From Roseovarius amoyensis (GTDB lineage: Bacteria > Pseudomonadota > Alphaproteobacteria > Rhodobacterales > Rhodobacteraceae), in NCBI RefSeq assembly GCF_003260265.1, contig NZ_QITQ01000007.1, forward strand, positions 107,247-171,246: 64,000 nt of DNA, written 5' to 3'. The stretch's first letter is position 1. Every line of letters begins with the position of its first letter. Made by a program: the position numbers and the translations under genes. The notes under the pieces were generated by a model, which saw only the letters and a program-made list of their open reading frames with translations, did not search any database and was not told the origin of the DNA. Below, one piece after another: positions 39,138 to 48,670 of the stretch.

Positions 39138-39516
39138 TCAGCCCGACAGAACCGGTAATTCCAGGCTGGAAAGCGGCGACAGGGCACGCGGCCCGGTGTC
39201 TGTGATCACAATGTCTTCCTCGTGCACCATGATCCGCCCCGGCGCGGTCTTGATCCCCGGCTCAAGCGTGATCACCATGCCCCGGGCAAAGCACGGTCTC
39301 GTCCTGCGCGGTCAGCGACAGCCCCTCGGTCAACTGCATCCCCAACCCGTGGCCAAGCCGCCCCGCCCCTTCGTCCGCGCAGTGATGGCGGCCATCGCCC
39401 GCCAGATTTCACAGGTCCGCGCACCTGGGCGCGCAGCCCGCAGCCCGGCGCGCGCCACGCCCGCCTGCGCGCGCGCCACGCGGGCGCGATGTTCGACCTC
39501 GGGAAAACCTCGTCAT
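39138..39516 (-). pseudogene. M24 family peptidase (Xaa-Pro aminopeptidase-like), decayed
   Basis: Translated in pieces on the minus strand, the region spells an M24 protein: [16 protein letters not shown] near the start, then [34 protein letters not shown], and [11 protein letters not shown] followed by [20 protein letters not shown] at the end. These pieces lie in different frames, with shifts near 39510, 39350 and 39280, and the whole N-terminal domain of about 200 residues is missing between the first two, so a deletion plus frameshifts are implied. Its ATG overlaps the diaminopropionate lyase stop (ATGA), so the two genes once formed an operon. Confidence 0.75.
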
Positions 39517-40544
39517 GCCTCGGGCTCTTCGGAGATCACACACAGCACGCGCGTGCCCGCGTCGAGGCCCGTCGCCATCAGCGCCGCCGCCCCTGCCCCG
39601 CCCGACGGCGTCGTGCCCATGCCCTGCGCCGCCAGCCCCGGCAGCACCGCCGCCGCCTCGGCCTCGGTCACGGTGACGAATGCGTCGGCGTCGCGCGCCA
39701 GCCCCTTGAGGGCAATGAGCGACGGCTCCTTGCAATCAAGCCGCCCCATCGAGGACACCGGTCCCGACGCCGTCACCGGTCGCCCGGCACGGATGCTATC
39801 GCGCAGCGCCGGTGCGAACTCGGGTTCCACCACCACGATGCGCGGCCCCTCGCCCCAGACATGCCGAAACCAGGCCGCGCCGGCCGCCGCCAGCCCGGCG
39901 ACCCCGGCCTGCAGCACGATCAGGTCGGGCGGCGCGGGCATCTGGCGGGTGGTTTCCGCCGCCAGCGCCAGATACCCCTCCATCAACCGGTGGGGGATGT
40001 CGACATAGCCGGGCCAAGAACTGTCCGACAGCAATATCCAGCCTTTATCCGCCGCGGCGCGGGCCGCCGACGCCATGCTGGCCTCGTAATCGGCGCCTTC
40101 GCGCACCACCTGCGCCCCCTTGGCGCGCAGCCGGTCGGCGAATGCCTTGGGCACCGTATCCGCCAGCCAGATCGCCGCGCGCGCGCCGAACAGCCGCGTC
40201 CCGGCGGCCACCGACAGGCCGTGATTGCCGGCGCTGGCGGCGACATAGGTCCTCCCCGCCAGCGCGGTGGACAGATCGTCCCGCCCGGTGGCAACCGCGT
40301 CATGCGCGATGACATAGGCCGCGCCCAGCGCCTTGAAGCTGCCCAGCCCCATGCGGCTGCGTTCATCCTTGGCCCAGACCTCGGCAGCAAAACCGCCCAG
40401 CCGCGCCAGCGGCGTTTCCGCCGCCGCGGGGCAGCGCGCCAGCAATTCCGCCGGTGCGTCTGCGGCGATGCTGGGCCAGGGCACACCGGCAAGCACATCC
40501 TCGGGCAGGCCACGGCCGCGATAGGGATTTTCAAGACGTTCCAT
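39513..40544 (-). CDS. dpaL: Diaminopropionate ammonia-lyase
   Basis: 343-residue PLP enzyme of fold type II that breaks 2,3-diaminopropionate into pyruvate and two ammonia. The PLP Lys is in [39 protein letters not shown] is the phosphate or substrate loop, and [14 protein letters not shown] is a family block. The start [12 protein letters not shown] is normal. The 3' end overlaps the decayed peptidase gene, so a peptide or amino acid catabolic pair has lost one partner. Confidence 0.85.
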   Translation of the reverse strand: MERLENPYRGRGLPEDVLAGVPWPSIAADAPAELLARCPAAAETPLARLGGFAAEVWAKDERSRMGLGSFKALGAAYVIAHDAVATGRDDLSTALAGRTYVAASAGNHGLSVAAGTRLFGARAAIWLADTVPKAFADRLRAKGAQVVREGADYEASMASAARAAADKGWILLSDSSWPGYVDIPHRLMEGYLALAAETTRQMPAPPDLIVLQAGVAGLAAAGAAWFRHVWGEGPRIVVVEPEFAPALRDSIRAGRPVTASGPVSSMGRLDCKEPSLIALKGLARDADAFVTVTEAEAAAVLPGLAAQGMGTTPSGGAGAAALMATGLDAGTRVLCVISEEPEA

Positions 40545-40721
40545 GTGCCCTCTGCCCGTCTGTACGGGCCAAAAGACACCAGCACCCGCCTCCGGTCAAC
40601 CGCGCCAAGGGATTCACCCATTGATACGCCAAGGCGCTGGATTCTGGCGGGCCGGGCCTTTTCCCTCTCGTTGCATTGCCCTAAAGAGACACCAGACCGA
40701 GCAGCCCAGAGGACAGCACCG

Positions 40722-42887
40722 ATGCAGGAGCCCGAAATCACGCCCGAGTTGATCGAGGCACATGGCCTCAAGCGCGACGAATACGACCGTATCCTGCAGA
40801 TCATCGGGCGCGAACCCAGCTTTACCGAGCTGGGCATCTTTTCGGCGATGTGGAACGAGCATTGTTCCTACAAGTCGTCCAAGAAATGGCTGCGCACCCT
40901 GCCCACGACCGGGCCCCAGGTGATTTGCGGTCCGGGCGAAAACGCCGGCATCGTCGATATCGGCGACGGCCAGGCGGTGGTGTTCAAGATGGAAAGCCAC
41001 AACCACCCCTCATATATCGAGCCCTACCAGGGCGCGGCCACCGGGGTTGGGGGCATCCTGCGCGACGTGTTCACCATGGGCGCGCGGCCGGTGGCGACGC
41101 TGAACTCGCTCAGCTTTGGCGCGCCTGACCATCCCCGCACGCGGGCGCTGGTGCATGGCGTGGTTGCCGGCATTGGCGGCTACGGCAACTGTTTCGGCGT
41201 GCCCTGCGTGGGCGGCGAGGTGCGGTTCGACCCCGCCTATAACGGCAACTGCCTGGTCAACGCCTTTGCGGCCGGGATCGCCGACACCGACGGCATATTC
41301 TATTCCGCGGCCAGCGGCGTGGGCATGCCGGTGGTGTATTTGGGCGCCAAGACCGGGCGTGACGGGGTCGGCGGCGCGACGATGGCCTCGGCCGAGTTCG
41401 ACGAAACCATCGAGGAAAAGCGCCCCACCGTGCAGGTGGGCGACCCCTTCACCGAAAAGCGCCTGATGGAGGCCTGTCTTGAGCTGATGACCACCGGCGC
41501 GGTGATCGCGATCCAGGACATGGGTGCGGCCGGGCTGACCTGTTCGGCGGTCGAGATGGGCGACAAGGGCGGCCTTGGCGTGCGGCTCGACCTTGACCGC
41601 GTGCCTCAGCGCGAAGAGGCGATGACCGCCTATGAGATGATGCTTTCCGAAAGCCAGGAACGCATGCTGATGGTGCTGCGCCCCGAAAAAGAGGCAGAGG
41701 CGCGCGCGATCTTCGAAAAATGGGATCTCGACTTTGCCATCGTCGGTGAGACCCTGCCGGATGACCGGTTCCTGATCATGCATGGCAACGAGGTCAAGGC
41801 CGACCTGCCGCTGTCGACGCTGTCGGGCTCGGCCCCCGAATACGACCGCCCCTGGGTCGAACCCGTGCCGGCGGAGCCGCTCGACGCCGAAACCGTGCCC
41901 GCCATCGACCCCATCGACGGGCTGCGCGCGCTGATTTCATCGGCCAACTATTGCTCGCGCCAATGGGTGTGGGAACAGTACGACACCATGGTGATGGCCG
42001 ACACCGCGCGCACACCGGGGCTGGGCGCCGGGATCGTGCGCGTGCACGGCACCGACAAGCTGTTGGCCTTCACCTCGGACGTGACGCCGCGCTATGTGCA
42101 GGCCAACCCCGAGGAAGGCGGCAAACAGGCCGTGGCCGAGGCGTTTCGCAACCTCTCGGCCGTGGGGGCACAGCCGATGGCGGCGACCGACAACCTGAAC
42201 TTCGGCAACCCCGAAAAGCCCGAGATCATGGGCCAACTCGTCGCCGCGATCCGCGGCATCGGCGCGGCGTGCACGGCGCTGGACATGCCCATCGTGTCGG
42301 GCAACGTGTCGCTTTACAACGAAACCGACGGCTCTGCGATCCTGCCGACCCCGACCATCGGCGCGGTGGGCCTGATCCGCGACCCCGAACAGGCGATCAC
42401 CGGCACCGCGCGCGAGGGACACGTCGCACTGATGGTGGGTGAATGCAGCGGCCACCTGGGGCAATCGGCCCTCCTGGCCGAGGTTTTCAACCGGATCGAG
42501 GGTGCGGCCCCGCCGGTGGACCTGGAGGCCGAGCGCCGCAACGGCGATTTCATCCGCGAACATGCCGAATGGATCCGCGCCTGCACCGACATCTCCGACG
42601 GCGGGCTGGCGCTGGCCGCGTTCGAGCTGGCCGAGGCCGCGGGCGTCGGTGTCGAGATCGAGACCGCCGACATGGGCCAGCTATTCGGCGAGGATCAGGC
42701 GCGTTATCTTGTCGCGTGCAACTTTGACCAGGCCGAGGCCCTGATGGGCGCCGCCGCGCAGGCCGGCGTGCCGATCGCCAGCGTCGGCCGGTTTGGCGGC
42801 GATACCGTCAGGATCGGCAACGCCGAGGCGCCGCTGGCAGAGCTGTCAGAGGTGTTCCGCTCCGGCTTTGGTGCTATCTTCGGCTAG
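40722..42887 (+). CDS. purL: Phosphoribosylformylglycinamidine synthase subunit PurL
   Basis: 721-residue small-form PurL, which works with separate PurS and PurQ subunits in the fourth step of purine synthesis. ATP- and FGAM-site blocks: [56 protein letters not shown] and [19 protein letters not shown] 40722 is chosen ([16 protein letters not shown], with AGAGGA upstream); the much longer upstream frame overlaps dpaL antisense and is an artefact. Confidence 0.97.
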   Translation: MQEPEITPELIEAHGLKRDEYDRILQIIGREPSFTELGIFSAMWNEHCSYKSSKKWLRTLPTTGPQVICGPGENAGIVDIGDGQAVVFKMESHNHPSYIEPYQGAATGVGGILRDVFTMGARPVATLNSLSFGAPDHPRTRALVHGVVAGIGGYGNCFGVPCVGGEVRFDPAYNGNCLVNAFAAGIADTDGIFYSAASGVGMPVVYLGAKTGRDGVGGATMASAEFDETIEEKRPTVQVGDPFTEKRLMEACLELMTTGAVIAIQDMGAAGLTCSAVEMGDKGGLGVRLDLDRVPQREEAMTAYEMMLSESQERMLMVLRPEKEAEARAIFEKWDLDFAIVGETLPDDRFLIMHGNEVKADLPLSTLSGSAPEYDRPWVEPVPAEPLDAETVPAIDPIDGLRALISSANYCSRQWVWEQYDTMVMADTARTPGLGAGIVRVHGTDKLLAFTSDVTPRYVQANPEEGGKQAVAEAFRNLSAVGAQPMAATDNLNFGNPEKPEIMGQLVAAIRGIGAACTALDMPIVSGNVSLYNETDGSAILPTPTIGAVGLIRDPEQAITGTAREGHVALMVGECSGHLGQSALLAEVFNRIEGAAPPVDLEAERRNGDFIREHAEWIRACTDISDGGLALAAFELAEAAGVGVEIETADMGQLFGEDQARYLVACNFDQAEALMGAAAQAGVPIASVGRFGGDTVRIGNAEAPLAELSEVFRSGFGAIFG

Positions 42888-42974
42888 AACCTGAACGAGA
42901 TCGGGGGTGGTGGCGACCTTGCGCTTGCCCCTGCCCCGTTCTACATCCATTCGAACAAGCAAGGAGACCCGCCC

Positions 42975-43217
42975 ATGGCGATGCAAGCCCAGGAAATCGA
43001 GGACCTCATCCGCGCGGCCTTGCCCAATGCGCAGGTCACGATCACCGATCTTGCCGGAGACGGGAATCATTTCGCGGCCGAGGTGATCGACCCCTCCTTC
43101 GTGGGCATGAACCGCGTTCAGCAGCAGCGTGCTGTCTATGCCGCGCTCAAGGGACGGATGGACGGACCTTCGGGCGACCTGCACGCGCTGGCGCTGACCA
43201 CGAAAGCCCCGGACTGA
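42975..43217 (+). CDS. BolA family protein
   Basis: 80-residue BolA-like protein ([40 protein letters not shown] with the conserved His). BolA proteins pair with monothiol glutaredoxins to bind [2Fe-2S] clusters, and the adjacent grxD fits that partnership. AAGGAG lies before ATG 42975. It is 87 bases after purL. Confidence 0.93.
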   Translation: MAMQAQEIEDLIRAALPNAQVTITDLAGDGNHFAAEVIDPSFVGMNRVQQQRAVYAALKGRMDGPSGDLHALALTTKAPD

Positions 43218-43293
43218 GAGCCGGGCCACGCAACACAGCCGGACATGGCGACACGCGCCTGCATCCGGCCCTGACAGGAGCATGAGAAACAAG

Positions 43294-43656
43294 ATGAGCG
43301 ACGCGAAAACCCGCATCGAGGACACCGTCAAGGCCAACGACGTGGTGCTGTACATGAAAGGCACCAAGACGATGCCGCAATGCGGCTTTTCCAGCCGCGT
43401 GGCCGGGGTGCTGAATTACATGGGCGTGGATTACCACGACGTGAATGTGCTGGATGACGAGCAGGTGCGCCAGGGTATCAAGGATTATTCCGACTGGCCC
43501 ACCATCCCCCAGCTCTACGTCAAGGGCGAATTCGTCGGCGGCTGTGACATCATCACCGAGATGACGCTGTCGGGCGAACTGGACCAGCTTTTCGAAAGCA
43601 ACGGCGTGACCTACGACAAGGACGCCGCCGAAAAGATCCGCGAAGCCAACGCCTGA
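43294..43656 (+). CDS. grxD: Monothiol glutaredoxin (Grx4 family)
   Basis: 120-residue CGFS-type glutaredoxin that carries iron-sulfur clusters and regulates iron response. The CGFS motif is in [18 protein letters not shown] at about residue 33; [19 protein letters not shown] holds the cis-Pro and glutathione site. Start ATG 43294 is preferred over 43282 by family length. It follows bolA and ends before a terminator. Confidence 0.95.
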   Translation: MSDAKTRIEDTVKANDVVLYMKGTKTMPQCGFSSRVAGVLNYMGVDYHDVNVLDDEQVRQGIKDYSDWPTIPQLYVKGEFVGGCDIITEMTLSGELDQLFESNGVTYDKDAAEKIREANA

Positions 43657-43726
43657 TATCCGCCGGCGGAGGTGGGGGCCAGCCCCCACACCCCCGGGGT
43701 ATTTCCGACCAGAAAGAAACAGAATA

Positions 43727-43755
43727 GGGGCGCGACCCATTGATCGCGCCCCTTG
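43727..43755 (+). terminator. grxD terminator
   Basis: A 9-bp GC stem ggggcgcga/tcgcgcccc (43727-43735 with 43744-43752) followed by a short T pair. It sits about 70 bases after grxD. Its right arm plus the next bases (tcgcgccccttgcc, 43744-43757) also appear as an inverted copy at 44705-44718, on the other side of the HEPN-like gene. Confidence 0.55.
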
Positions 43756-43915
43756 CCGGTTGTCTTGCATGTGCGCTGTTGCGGCGCTGCGCAACCGGCC
43801 CCTCGAAGCAAGCACGCCTTGGCTGATTTCTGCGAGGGTATTGTCGCATTGAATGCCCGCTGAGCGGGACGAAGCCGGCGTTCGTTCAGTTCGGTCCAAT
43901 GGCCGCTTAAGGCCT

Positions 43916-44512
43916 TCAGTCACTCTGCCAGATACGTTTTCCCGGACCCGCGCCGCCGGGAAATTGCCATCCCATGTGCGTGACCGTGTCTATGACATTG
44001 CACGAAAGTTCGGCAACATGAGCTTGGACTTGTCGAAGATATGCCACGTCGATTGGGGTCTCGAATACCTCTTTTTTGCGGTTCACGAACAGAGGAATAG
44101 ATGCGCCACTGTTATCGGGCGTGCGCCATGACCCGTGGCACAGCACATTTCGGATGGCGGCAGCCGCCTTGATATCCTCTACAAGATCGGAGACGTTTTC
44201 GGTTGTCGTCTCGGGATTTTCTCGCGTCGCTTTGCCATACGCTTCTGCAAGGTTTACTAGCTGGTCTGTCAATGCCCGCTCAAGTTTTGGCAGCCAGGCT
44301 TCATATGCCGCATCAATTTGATCTCTGCTGTATCGCCGAGTAGCCATAAACGCAAAGATCGCCTTTCCTAAGACTTCCTCTAAGAATCCGAACGAAGCGA
44401 TTGCTCGTCCGAGATGCTCCCAAAACTCCGGGTCATGGCGATGAGTAGGAAACATCTCCGGCAGGCTTTCCCGGTCGATGATCGTTCTGTTGACAGGTTC
44501 TTCGGCGCTCAT
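43916..44512 (-). CDS. HEPN-like hypothetical protein
   Basis: 198-residue, mostly helical protein of unknown function. The segment AAAIRNVLCHGSWRTP near residue 118 fits the R-x4-6-H core of HEPN ribonucleases (R-N-V-L-C-H), and the N-terminal block FWEHLGRAIASFGFLEEVLG is helical. HEPN domains occur in toxin-antitoxin and antiphage systems, but no antitoxin partner is beside it. GGAGG lies 6 bases before ATG 44512. Base composition is lower in GC than grxD and ctaD on either side. Assigned by motif only. Confidence 0.6.
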   Translation of the reverse strand: MSAEEPVNRTIIDRESLPEMFPTHRHDPEFWEHLGRAIASFGFLEEVLGKAIFAFMATRRYSRDQIDAAYEAWLPKLERALTDQLVNLAEAYGKATRENPETTTENVSDLVEDIKAAAAIRNVLCHGSWRTPDNSGASIPLFVNRKKEVFETPIDVAYLRQVQAHVAELSCNVIDTVTHMGWQFPGGAGPGKRIWQSD

Positions 44513-44704
44513 GATTGCCCTCCAGTTTGGGTTTTTTTCTGCATTTCCCTAGCCCCACTGTTTGTCTTGCCGCTACTATCGAATGTCGGCAATGTGCGCC
44601 AAGAAACAGTGCGAGCGTTACGCAGCATCGGTCAAAGTTGGCTCGAAGCGGCCATTGCCCGGTGCCGTGTCATGCAGGCGCCGCGCCCAACCGGGAACCC
44701 GACA

Positions 44705-44733
44705 GGCAAGGGGCGCGACCCGGCGGGCGCCCC
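44705..44733 (-). terminator. Possible ctaD terminator hairpin
   Basis: On the minus strand the sequence just after the ctaD stop folds into a GC stem (ggggcgc/gcgcccc) with a short CTT tail. The U-run is poor, so termination is uncertain. Its outer 14 bases (44705-44718) are the inverted copy of part of the grxD terminator. Confidence 0.4.
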
Positions 44734-44756
44734 CTTATATTTGCGTGTTTGCCCGG

Positions 44757-46427
44757 TCACTCTGCCGGCTGGCGGTCCCAGTCCTTGGGCTGGGGCAGTT
44801 GCTCGAACGTGTGTTCGGGCACCGGCGTCGGCAGCGTCCATTCCAGCGTGTCGGCGTAGTCGTTCCAATAGCTGGGGCGCGCTTCGCGCCGCCCGGCAAG
44901 CAGGGTGTAGGCGATGATGCCGATGAACAGCAGGAATGACGCGAACGACAGCAGCGCGCCCCAGCTTGAGACCTCGTTCCAGTAGGCGAGCGCCTCGGGA
45001 TAGTCGATGTAACGCCGGGGCATGCCCTGCCGGCCCAGAAAGTGCTGCGGAAAGAAGGTCAGGTTGGCGCCGATGAAGAACATCCAGAAATGCAGCTTGC
45101 CCGCCCATTCGGGATATTGGCGGCCCGACATCTTGGCCAGCCAGTAATAGATGCCCGCCATCAGCGCAAAGACGCCGCCCAAGCTCATCACATAGTGGAA
45201 ATGCGCCACAACGTAATAGGTGTCGTGATAGGCCCGGTCGACGCCGGCCTGCGCGACCACCACGCCGGTGACGCCGCCGACGGTGAACAGAAAGATGAAC
45301 CCGACCGCGAACAGCATCGGCGTCCTGAAGCTAACCGAGCCGCCCCACATCGTCGCCAGCCACGAGAATATCTTGATGCCCGTAGGCACCGCGATGGTCG
45401 CCGAGGCGAGCTGGAAATAAGCCTGCTGGGTGAGCGACATGCCGGCGGTGAACATGTGGTGCGCCCAGACCAGGAAGCCCAGCAGCCCGATCACGATCAT
45501 CGCCCAGACCATCGGCAGATAGCCGAAAATCGGCTGGCGCGAAAAGGTCGACACCACGTGGCTGATGATGCCGAAACCGGGCAGGATGACGATATAGACC
45601 TCCGGGTGCCCGAAAAACCAGAACAGGTGCTGAAACAGCACCGGGTCGCCGCCACCGGCCGGGTCAAAGAAGGTGGTGCCGAAATTGCGGTCGGTCAGCA
45701 GCATGGTGATCGCCCCCGCCAGAACCGGCATCGCCATCAGCAGCATCCAGGCGGTGATGAAGATCGACCAGGCAAAGAGCGGCGTCTTGAACAGCGCCAT
45801 TCCCGGCGCGCGCATGTTCAGGAAGGTGGTGATCATGTTGATCGCCCCCAGGATCGACGACGCGCCCGAGATGTGGACGGCAAAGATCGCCAGGTCCATC
45901 GACATGCCGCCGTCATTGACCGACAGCGGCGCATAGATCGTCCAGCCGACACCTGCGCCGGCCTGCGAATCCCCGCCCGGCGCAAACAGCGACGCAAAGG
46001 CCAGCCCCGCCCCGGCGATGAACAGCCAGTAGCTGAGGTTGTTCATGCGCGGAAACGCCATGTCCGGCGCACCGATCATCAGCGGCATGAAATAGTTGCC
46101 GAACCCCCCGAACAGCGCCGGGATGACGACAAAGAACATCATCAGCAGCCCGTGATAGGTCACCAGCACGTTCCAGAGATGCCCGTTCGACGTGCATTCC
46201 GCCGCCGAGGGGATCAGGCGGAACCCCTCCATGCACATGTACTGAACGCCGGGTTCCATCAGTTCCAGCCGCATGAACACCGACATCAGCGCCGCCACCA
46301 GCCCGATGGCCGCGGCGGAAAAGAGATAGAGCACGCCGATGGTCTTGTGATTGGTCGACATGAACCAGCGGGTAAAGAACCCCTGCCCGTCGTGATCCTT
46401 ACTGTGGTTCAGTGTCGCTTCGCTCAT
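44757..46427 (-). CDS. ctaD: Cytochrome c oxidase subunit I (aa3 type)
   Basis: 556-residue catalytic core of the terminal oxidase in the inner membrane, holding haem a and the haem a3-CuB site. [20 protein letters not shown] carries the CuB His and cross-linked Tyr block, [15 protein letters not shown] starts the first helix, and about twelve helices follow. AAAGGAGG lies just before ATG 46427, which overlaps the stop of a 26-codon upstream ORF. Other subunits (ctaC, ctaE) are not next to it, as is common in this order. Confidence 0.97.
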   Translation of the reverse strand: MSEATLNHSKDHDGQGFFTRWFMSTNHKTIGVLYLFSAAAIGLVAALMSVFMRLELMEPGVQYMCMEGFRLIPSAAECTSNGHLWNVLVTYHGLLMMFFVVIPALFGGFGNYFMPLMIGAPDMAFPRMNNLSYWLFIAGAGLAFASLFAPGGDSQAGAGVGWTIYAPLSVNDGGMSMDLAIFAVHISGASSILGAINMITTFLNMRAPGMALFKTPLFAWSIFITAWMLLMAMPVLAGAITMLLTDRNFGTTFFDPAGGGDPVLFQHLFWFFGHPEVYIVILPGFGIISHVVSTFSRQPIFGYLPMVWAMIVIGLLGFLVWAHHMFTAGMSLTQQAYFQLASATIAVPTGIKIFSWLATMWGGSVSFRTPMLFAVGFIFLFTVGGVTGVVVAQAGVDRAYHDTYYVVAHFHYVMSLGGVFALMAGIYYWLAKMSGRQYPEWAGKLHFWMFFIGANLTFFPQHFLGRQGMPRRYIDYPEALAYWNEVSSWGALLSFASFLLFIGIIAYTLLAGRREARPSYWNDYADTLEWTLPTPVPEHTFEQLPQPKDWDRQPAE

Positions 46428-46504
46428 CTGGGCCTCCTTTGGGGCTGAACCTGGGGCGGGACTGGTTCCGTAGCGGTGGCGTGCGGATGCGTATCTGCGG
46501 TCAT
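46424..46504 (-). CDS. 26-codon micro-ORF upstream of ctaD
   Basis: Read directly on the minus strand: GAGGAGGACAGCGCG-ATG starts [20 protein letters not shown] and ends PQRRPR, with TGA overlapping the ctaD ATG (ATGA). It is too short for routine gene callers, yet has a strong ribosome-binding site and a coupled stop. It is His- and Pro-rich with no membrane segment. It may be a regulatory leader or a small assembly factor; no family was recognised. Confidence 0.55.
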   Translation of the reverse strand: MTADTHPHATATEPVPPQVQPQRRPR

Positions 46505-46671
46505 CGCGCTGTCCTCCTCCTCGGTCCGCGCCCCGGTGACCCGCCCGGTACGCCGAAGCGTCGGACAATAAATAGATCACCGGCTCCTCCCATAGGCGCG
46601 GACCGGCACGCGCACCCGTTCTGCGCACAGCCTGACGGCCTGCGCCGGATGCCCGAATCCGCCGGTTAATT

Positions 46672-46721
46672 GGTAATTGTAATACTCATTATTTTCCATT
46701 ATATTTGGTACTGTCAATACC
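46672..46721 (+). promoter_or_regulatory. Twin GGTAnTnnnAATACy repeats before the Rrf2 remnant
   Basis: Two 15-bp near-palindromes, ggtaattgtaatact (46672-46686) and ggtactgtcaatacc (46707-46721), start 35 bases apart in a markedly AT-rich stretch, the second 14 bases before the rrf2 start. They have the size and position of Rrf2-type operators, so self-control of the operon is likely, but the regulator has lost most of its protein. Confidence 0.5.
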
Positions 46722-46735
46722 TATTAGAATGCCGC

Positions 46736-46894
46736 ATGCGACTGGCCGCTTTCACCGATCACGGGCTTCGGGCCCTGATGCACCTTGCCGGGGCGCAGGG
46801 GCGGTCGGTTTCGACCGGGCAGATCGCCGAGGAGTTCGACATTTCCCAACAACATCTCGCCAAGGTGGTGCGCGAACTGGGGCGCGGCGACTGA
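46736..46894 (+). pseudogene. Rrf2 family regulator (NsrR-like), truncated to its DNA-binding part
   Basis: 52 codons: MRLAAFTDHGLRALMHLAG and FDISQQHLAKVVRELGRGD match the start and the recognition helix of Rrf2 regulators such as NsrR and IscR. Family proteins run to about 140-160 residues with three cysteines for a [2Fe-2S] cluster near residues 90-110; all of that is gone, and the AhpD-like gene begins 20 bases later. A deletion of about 90-100 codons is implied. A DNA-binding fragment might still be made but could not sense NO or iron-sulfur state. Confidence 0.7.
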
Positions 46895-46914
46895 CAGGAA
46901 AGCACGACAGAACC

Positions 46915-47274
46915 ATGCCGGATACGATCTATCCCACCAATACCGCCGCGCTTCACAAGCGCCGCAAGGAACTGGCGCCGGGCCCTGCGCAGGCGTTCGA
47001 GGCATTCAGCCGCGCCGTATTCGCCGATGGGGCGCTGGATGCAAAGACAAAGCAGCTGATCGCCGTCGCGGTCGCCCACGTTACCCAGTGCCCCTATTGC
47101 ATCAAGGGCCACACCAAGGCCGCGCTCCGCTACGAGGCCAGCGAAGCCGAGATCATGGAGGCGATCTGGGTCGCCGCCGAGATGCGCGCCGGCGGCGCCT
47201 ATGCCCATTCGGCGCTGGCGCTCGACGAGTTCGCAAAGGCCGCCCAGCCAGAGACCGGAAAAGGGCCGGCATGA
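46915..47274 (+). CDS. Carboxymuconolactone decarboxylase family protein (AhpD-like)
   Basis: 119-residue all-helical protein with the redox motif CPYCIKGH at about residues 61-68, like the AhpD/CMD family of alkylhydroperoxidase-type thiol proteins. LDAKTKQLIAVAVAHVTQ and AEIMEAIWVAAEMRAGGAY are family blocks. It follows the Rrf2 remnant by 20 bases and its stop overlaps the hemoglobin start by 4 bases (ATGA). A role in peroxide or nitrosative stress is inferred from these neighbours. Confidence 0.88.
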   Translation: MPDTIYPTNTAALHKRRKELAPGPAQAFEAFSRAVFADGALDAKTKQLIAVAVAHVTQCPYCIKGHTKAALRYEASEAEIMEAIWVAAEMRAGGAYAHSALALDEFAKAAQPETGKGPA

Positions 47275-47732
47275 GTGACGAATTCGCGTTGGAACACAGC
47301 TATTCCCAACAGAAGCGGGCGCAGATACGCGAGGCCGCAGGCATCATCGGCATCGACGAAGATTATCTGTCCCGAATGGTCGAGGAATTCTATGCCCGCG
47401 TGCGCACCGATGCGCGGCTGGGTCCGATATTCGAGGCGAAACTCGGTGATGACTGGGGCCCGCACCTGGCCAAAATGAAAGCGTTCTGGGCATCGGTCGC
47501 GCTGAGCGCCGGCACCTATTCAGGCAAGCCGGTGGTGGTGCATCGCGCGCTGCCGGGCGTCGAGCCGGATGATTTCACCCGCTGGCTGGCGCTGTTCAAC
47601 GCGACACTGGCCGACACCGCCCCCACGCCCGAGGCTGTCAGTTACCTGGCGCTGCGCGCCGAACGCATCGCCCAGAGCCTGAGCATGGCGATGTTCGACA
47701 GAACCGCACACGGCGTGCCGGCGCTGAACTAG
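47271..47732 (+). CDS. Group III truncated hemoglobin
   Basis: 153-residue haem protein of the truncated globin family. The E/F region includes PHLAKMKAFWASVALSAGTY and VHRALPGVEPDDFTRWL with the proximal His of group III. Known members bind NO or oxygen and act in nitrosative stress or respiration near low oxygen. Its ATG overlaps the AhpD-like stop, and the NsrR-like fragment upstream fits an NO-response unit. The end overlaps the convergent mscS stop by 4 bases. Confidence 0.85.
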   Translation: MSDEFALEHSYSQQKRAQIREAAGIIGIDEDYLSRMVEEFYARVRTDARLGPIFEAKLGDDWGPHLAKMKAFWASVALSAGTYSGKPVVVHRALPGVEPDDFTRWLALFNATLADTAPTPEAVSYLALRAERIAQSLSMAMFDRTAHGVPALN

Positions 47733-48670
47733 GCGGGCGGTGCGGGGCTGACCGCCGGGGATGAAGATGCGTCCTCTCCCACACCGGGCACAGGCGGCGC
47801 GGCCTGGATCAGCTCTATCCGACGGTGCGGGGCCACACAGCCTGCGCGGCGCAGGGCATCGTCAACCAGACTGTAGATCTCGTCGCGGCAATCGACATCG
47901 CGGTCAAAGCGCGACAACCAATAGCGCAGCGCATAGGTAATCCCGCCTTCCTCGTAGGCCAGCACGCGCACGTCGGGCGCCGGATCGGCCTGGATCAGTT
48001 CTGCGGCCTTCAGCGCCCCCAACATCACCGTCCGCGCGCGTTCGATCGGCATGGTGTGATCCAGCGTGATCGTCACTTGCGCGCGGTATTGCGGCTTGGG
48101 GGCCGAATAGTTGGTGATGCGCTGGCGCGCGATCTGGCTGTTGGGCAGGATCATATAGGTCGCATCGCGGGTCAGAATGCGCGTGGTGCGCCAACCGATC
48201 TCGATCACCTTGCCGCGCGCCAGCCCGTCGATGTCGACCCAGTCGCCAATACGGAAAGGCCCCTCAATCCCAAGCGCGATCCCTGACAGGGTGTCGGCGA
48301 CGACGTTTCGGATGGCAAAGCCCAGCAACGCCAGCACCAATCCCGAGCTCGCCAACGCCCCGAACGCCCCCTGCCCCAGATAAAGCGATATCGTTGCGGC
48401 AAAGGCGATCAGGAACAGCACCGCCGCCACCAGATCCTTGAGCAGGCGCGGATAGGGCCGGTGCCGCGACGCCTGATCAAGCGCGAGCGCAGCAATACGA
48501 CTGACCAGCCAAGCCGCGGCAAAATAGGCCAACGCCGTGACCGCGGGTTCAAACGAGACATCGCCACCGGCCATGTCCGCCAGTCGGGACGGAAACAGGA
48601 TCAGCCCGAAACTGACGATCGTCAGCAATGCCGGCCACAGCAACCGGCGGATATGGTCCTTCGTGCTCAA
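47729..48670 (-). CDS. Mechanosensitive ion channel family protein (MscS)
   Basis: 313-residue membrane protein with three to four hydrophobic helices (LLWPALLTIVSFGLILFPS, VTALAYFAAAWLVSRIAALA, VAAVLFLIAFAATISLYLG) and the MscS core GLVLALLGFAIRNVVADTLS leading to FRIGDWVDIDGLARG. It relieves osmotic pressure. The start is TTG 48670, overlapping the zinc-ribbon gene stop (TTGA), with GGGGG 8 bases upstream. A longer frame upstream exists but is not membrane-like. Confidence 0.85.
   Translation of the reverse strand: MSTKDHIRRLLWPALLTIVSFGLILFPSRLADMAGGDVSFEPAVTALAYFAAAWLVSRIAALALDQASRHRPYPRLLKDLVAAVLFLIAFAATISLYLGQGAFGALASSGLVLALLGFAIRNVVADTLSGIALGIEGPFRIGDWVDIDGLARGKVIEIGWRTTRILTRDATYMILPNSQIARQRITNYSAPKPQYRAQVTITLDHTMPIERARTVMLGALKAAELIQADPAPDVRVLAYEEGGITYALRYWLSRFDRDVDCRDEIYSLVDDALRRAGCVAPHRRIELIQAAPPVPGVGEDASSSPAVSPAPPA

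Noticed and set aside
39222..40721. N-terminal extension of the purL frame through the lyase region
   Set aside because: The extension overlaps dpaL antisense and lacks PurL-like sequence; the family start with a good ribosome-binding site is at 40722.
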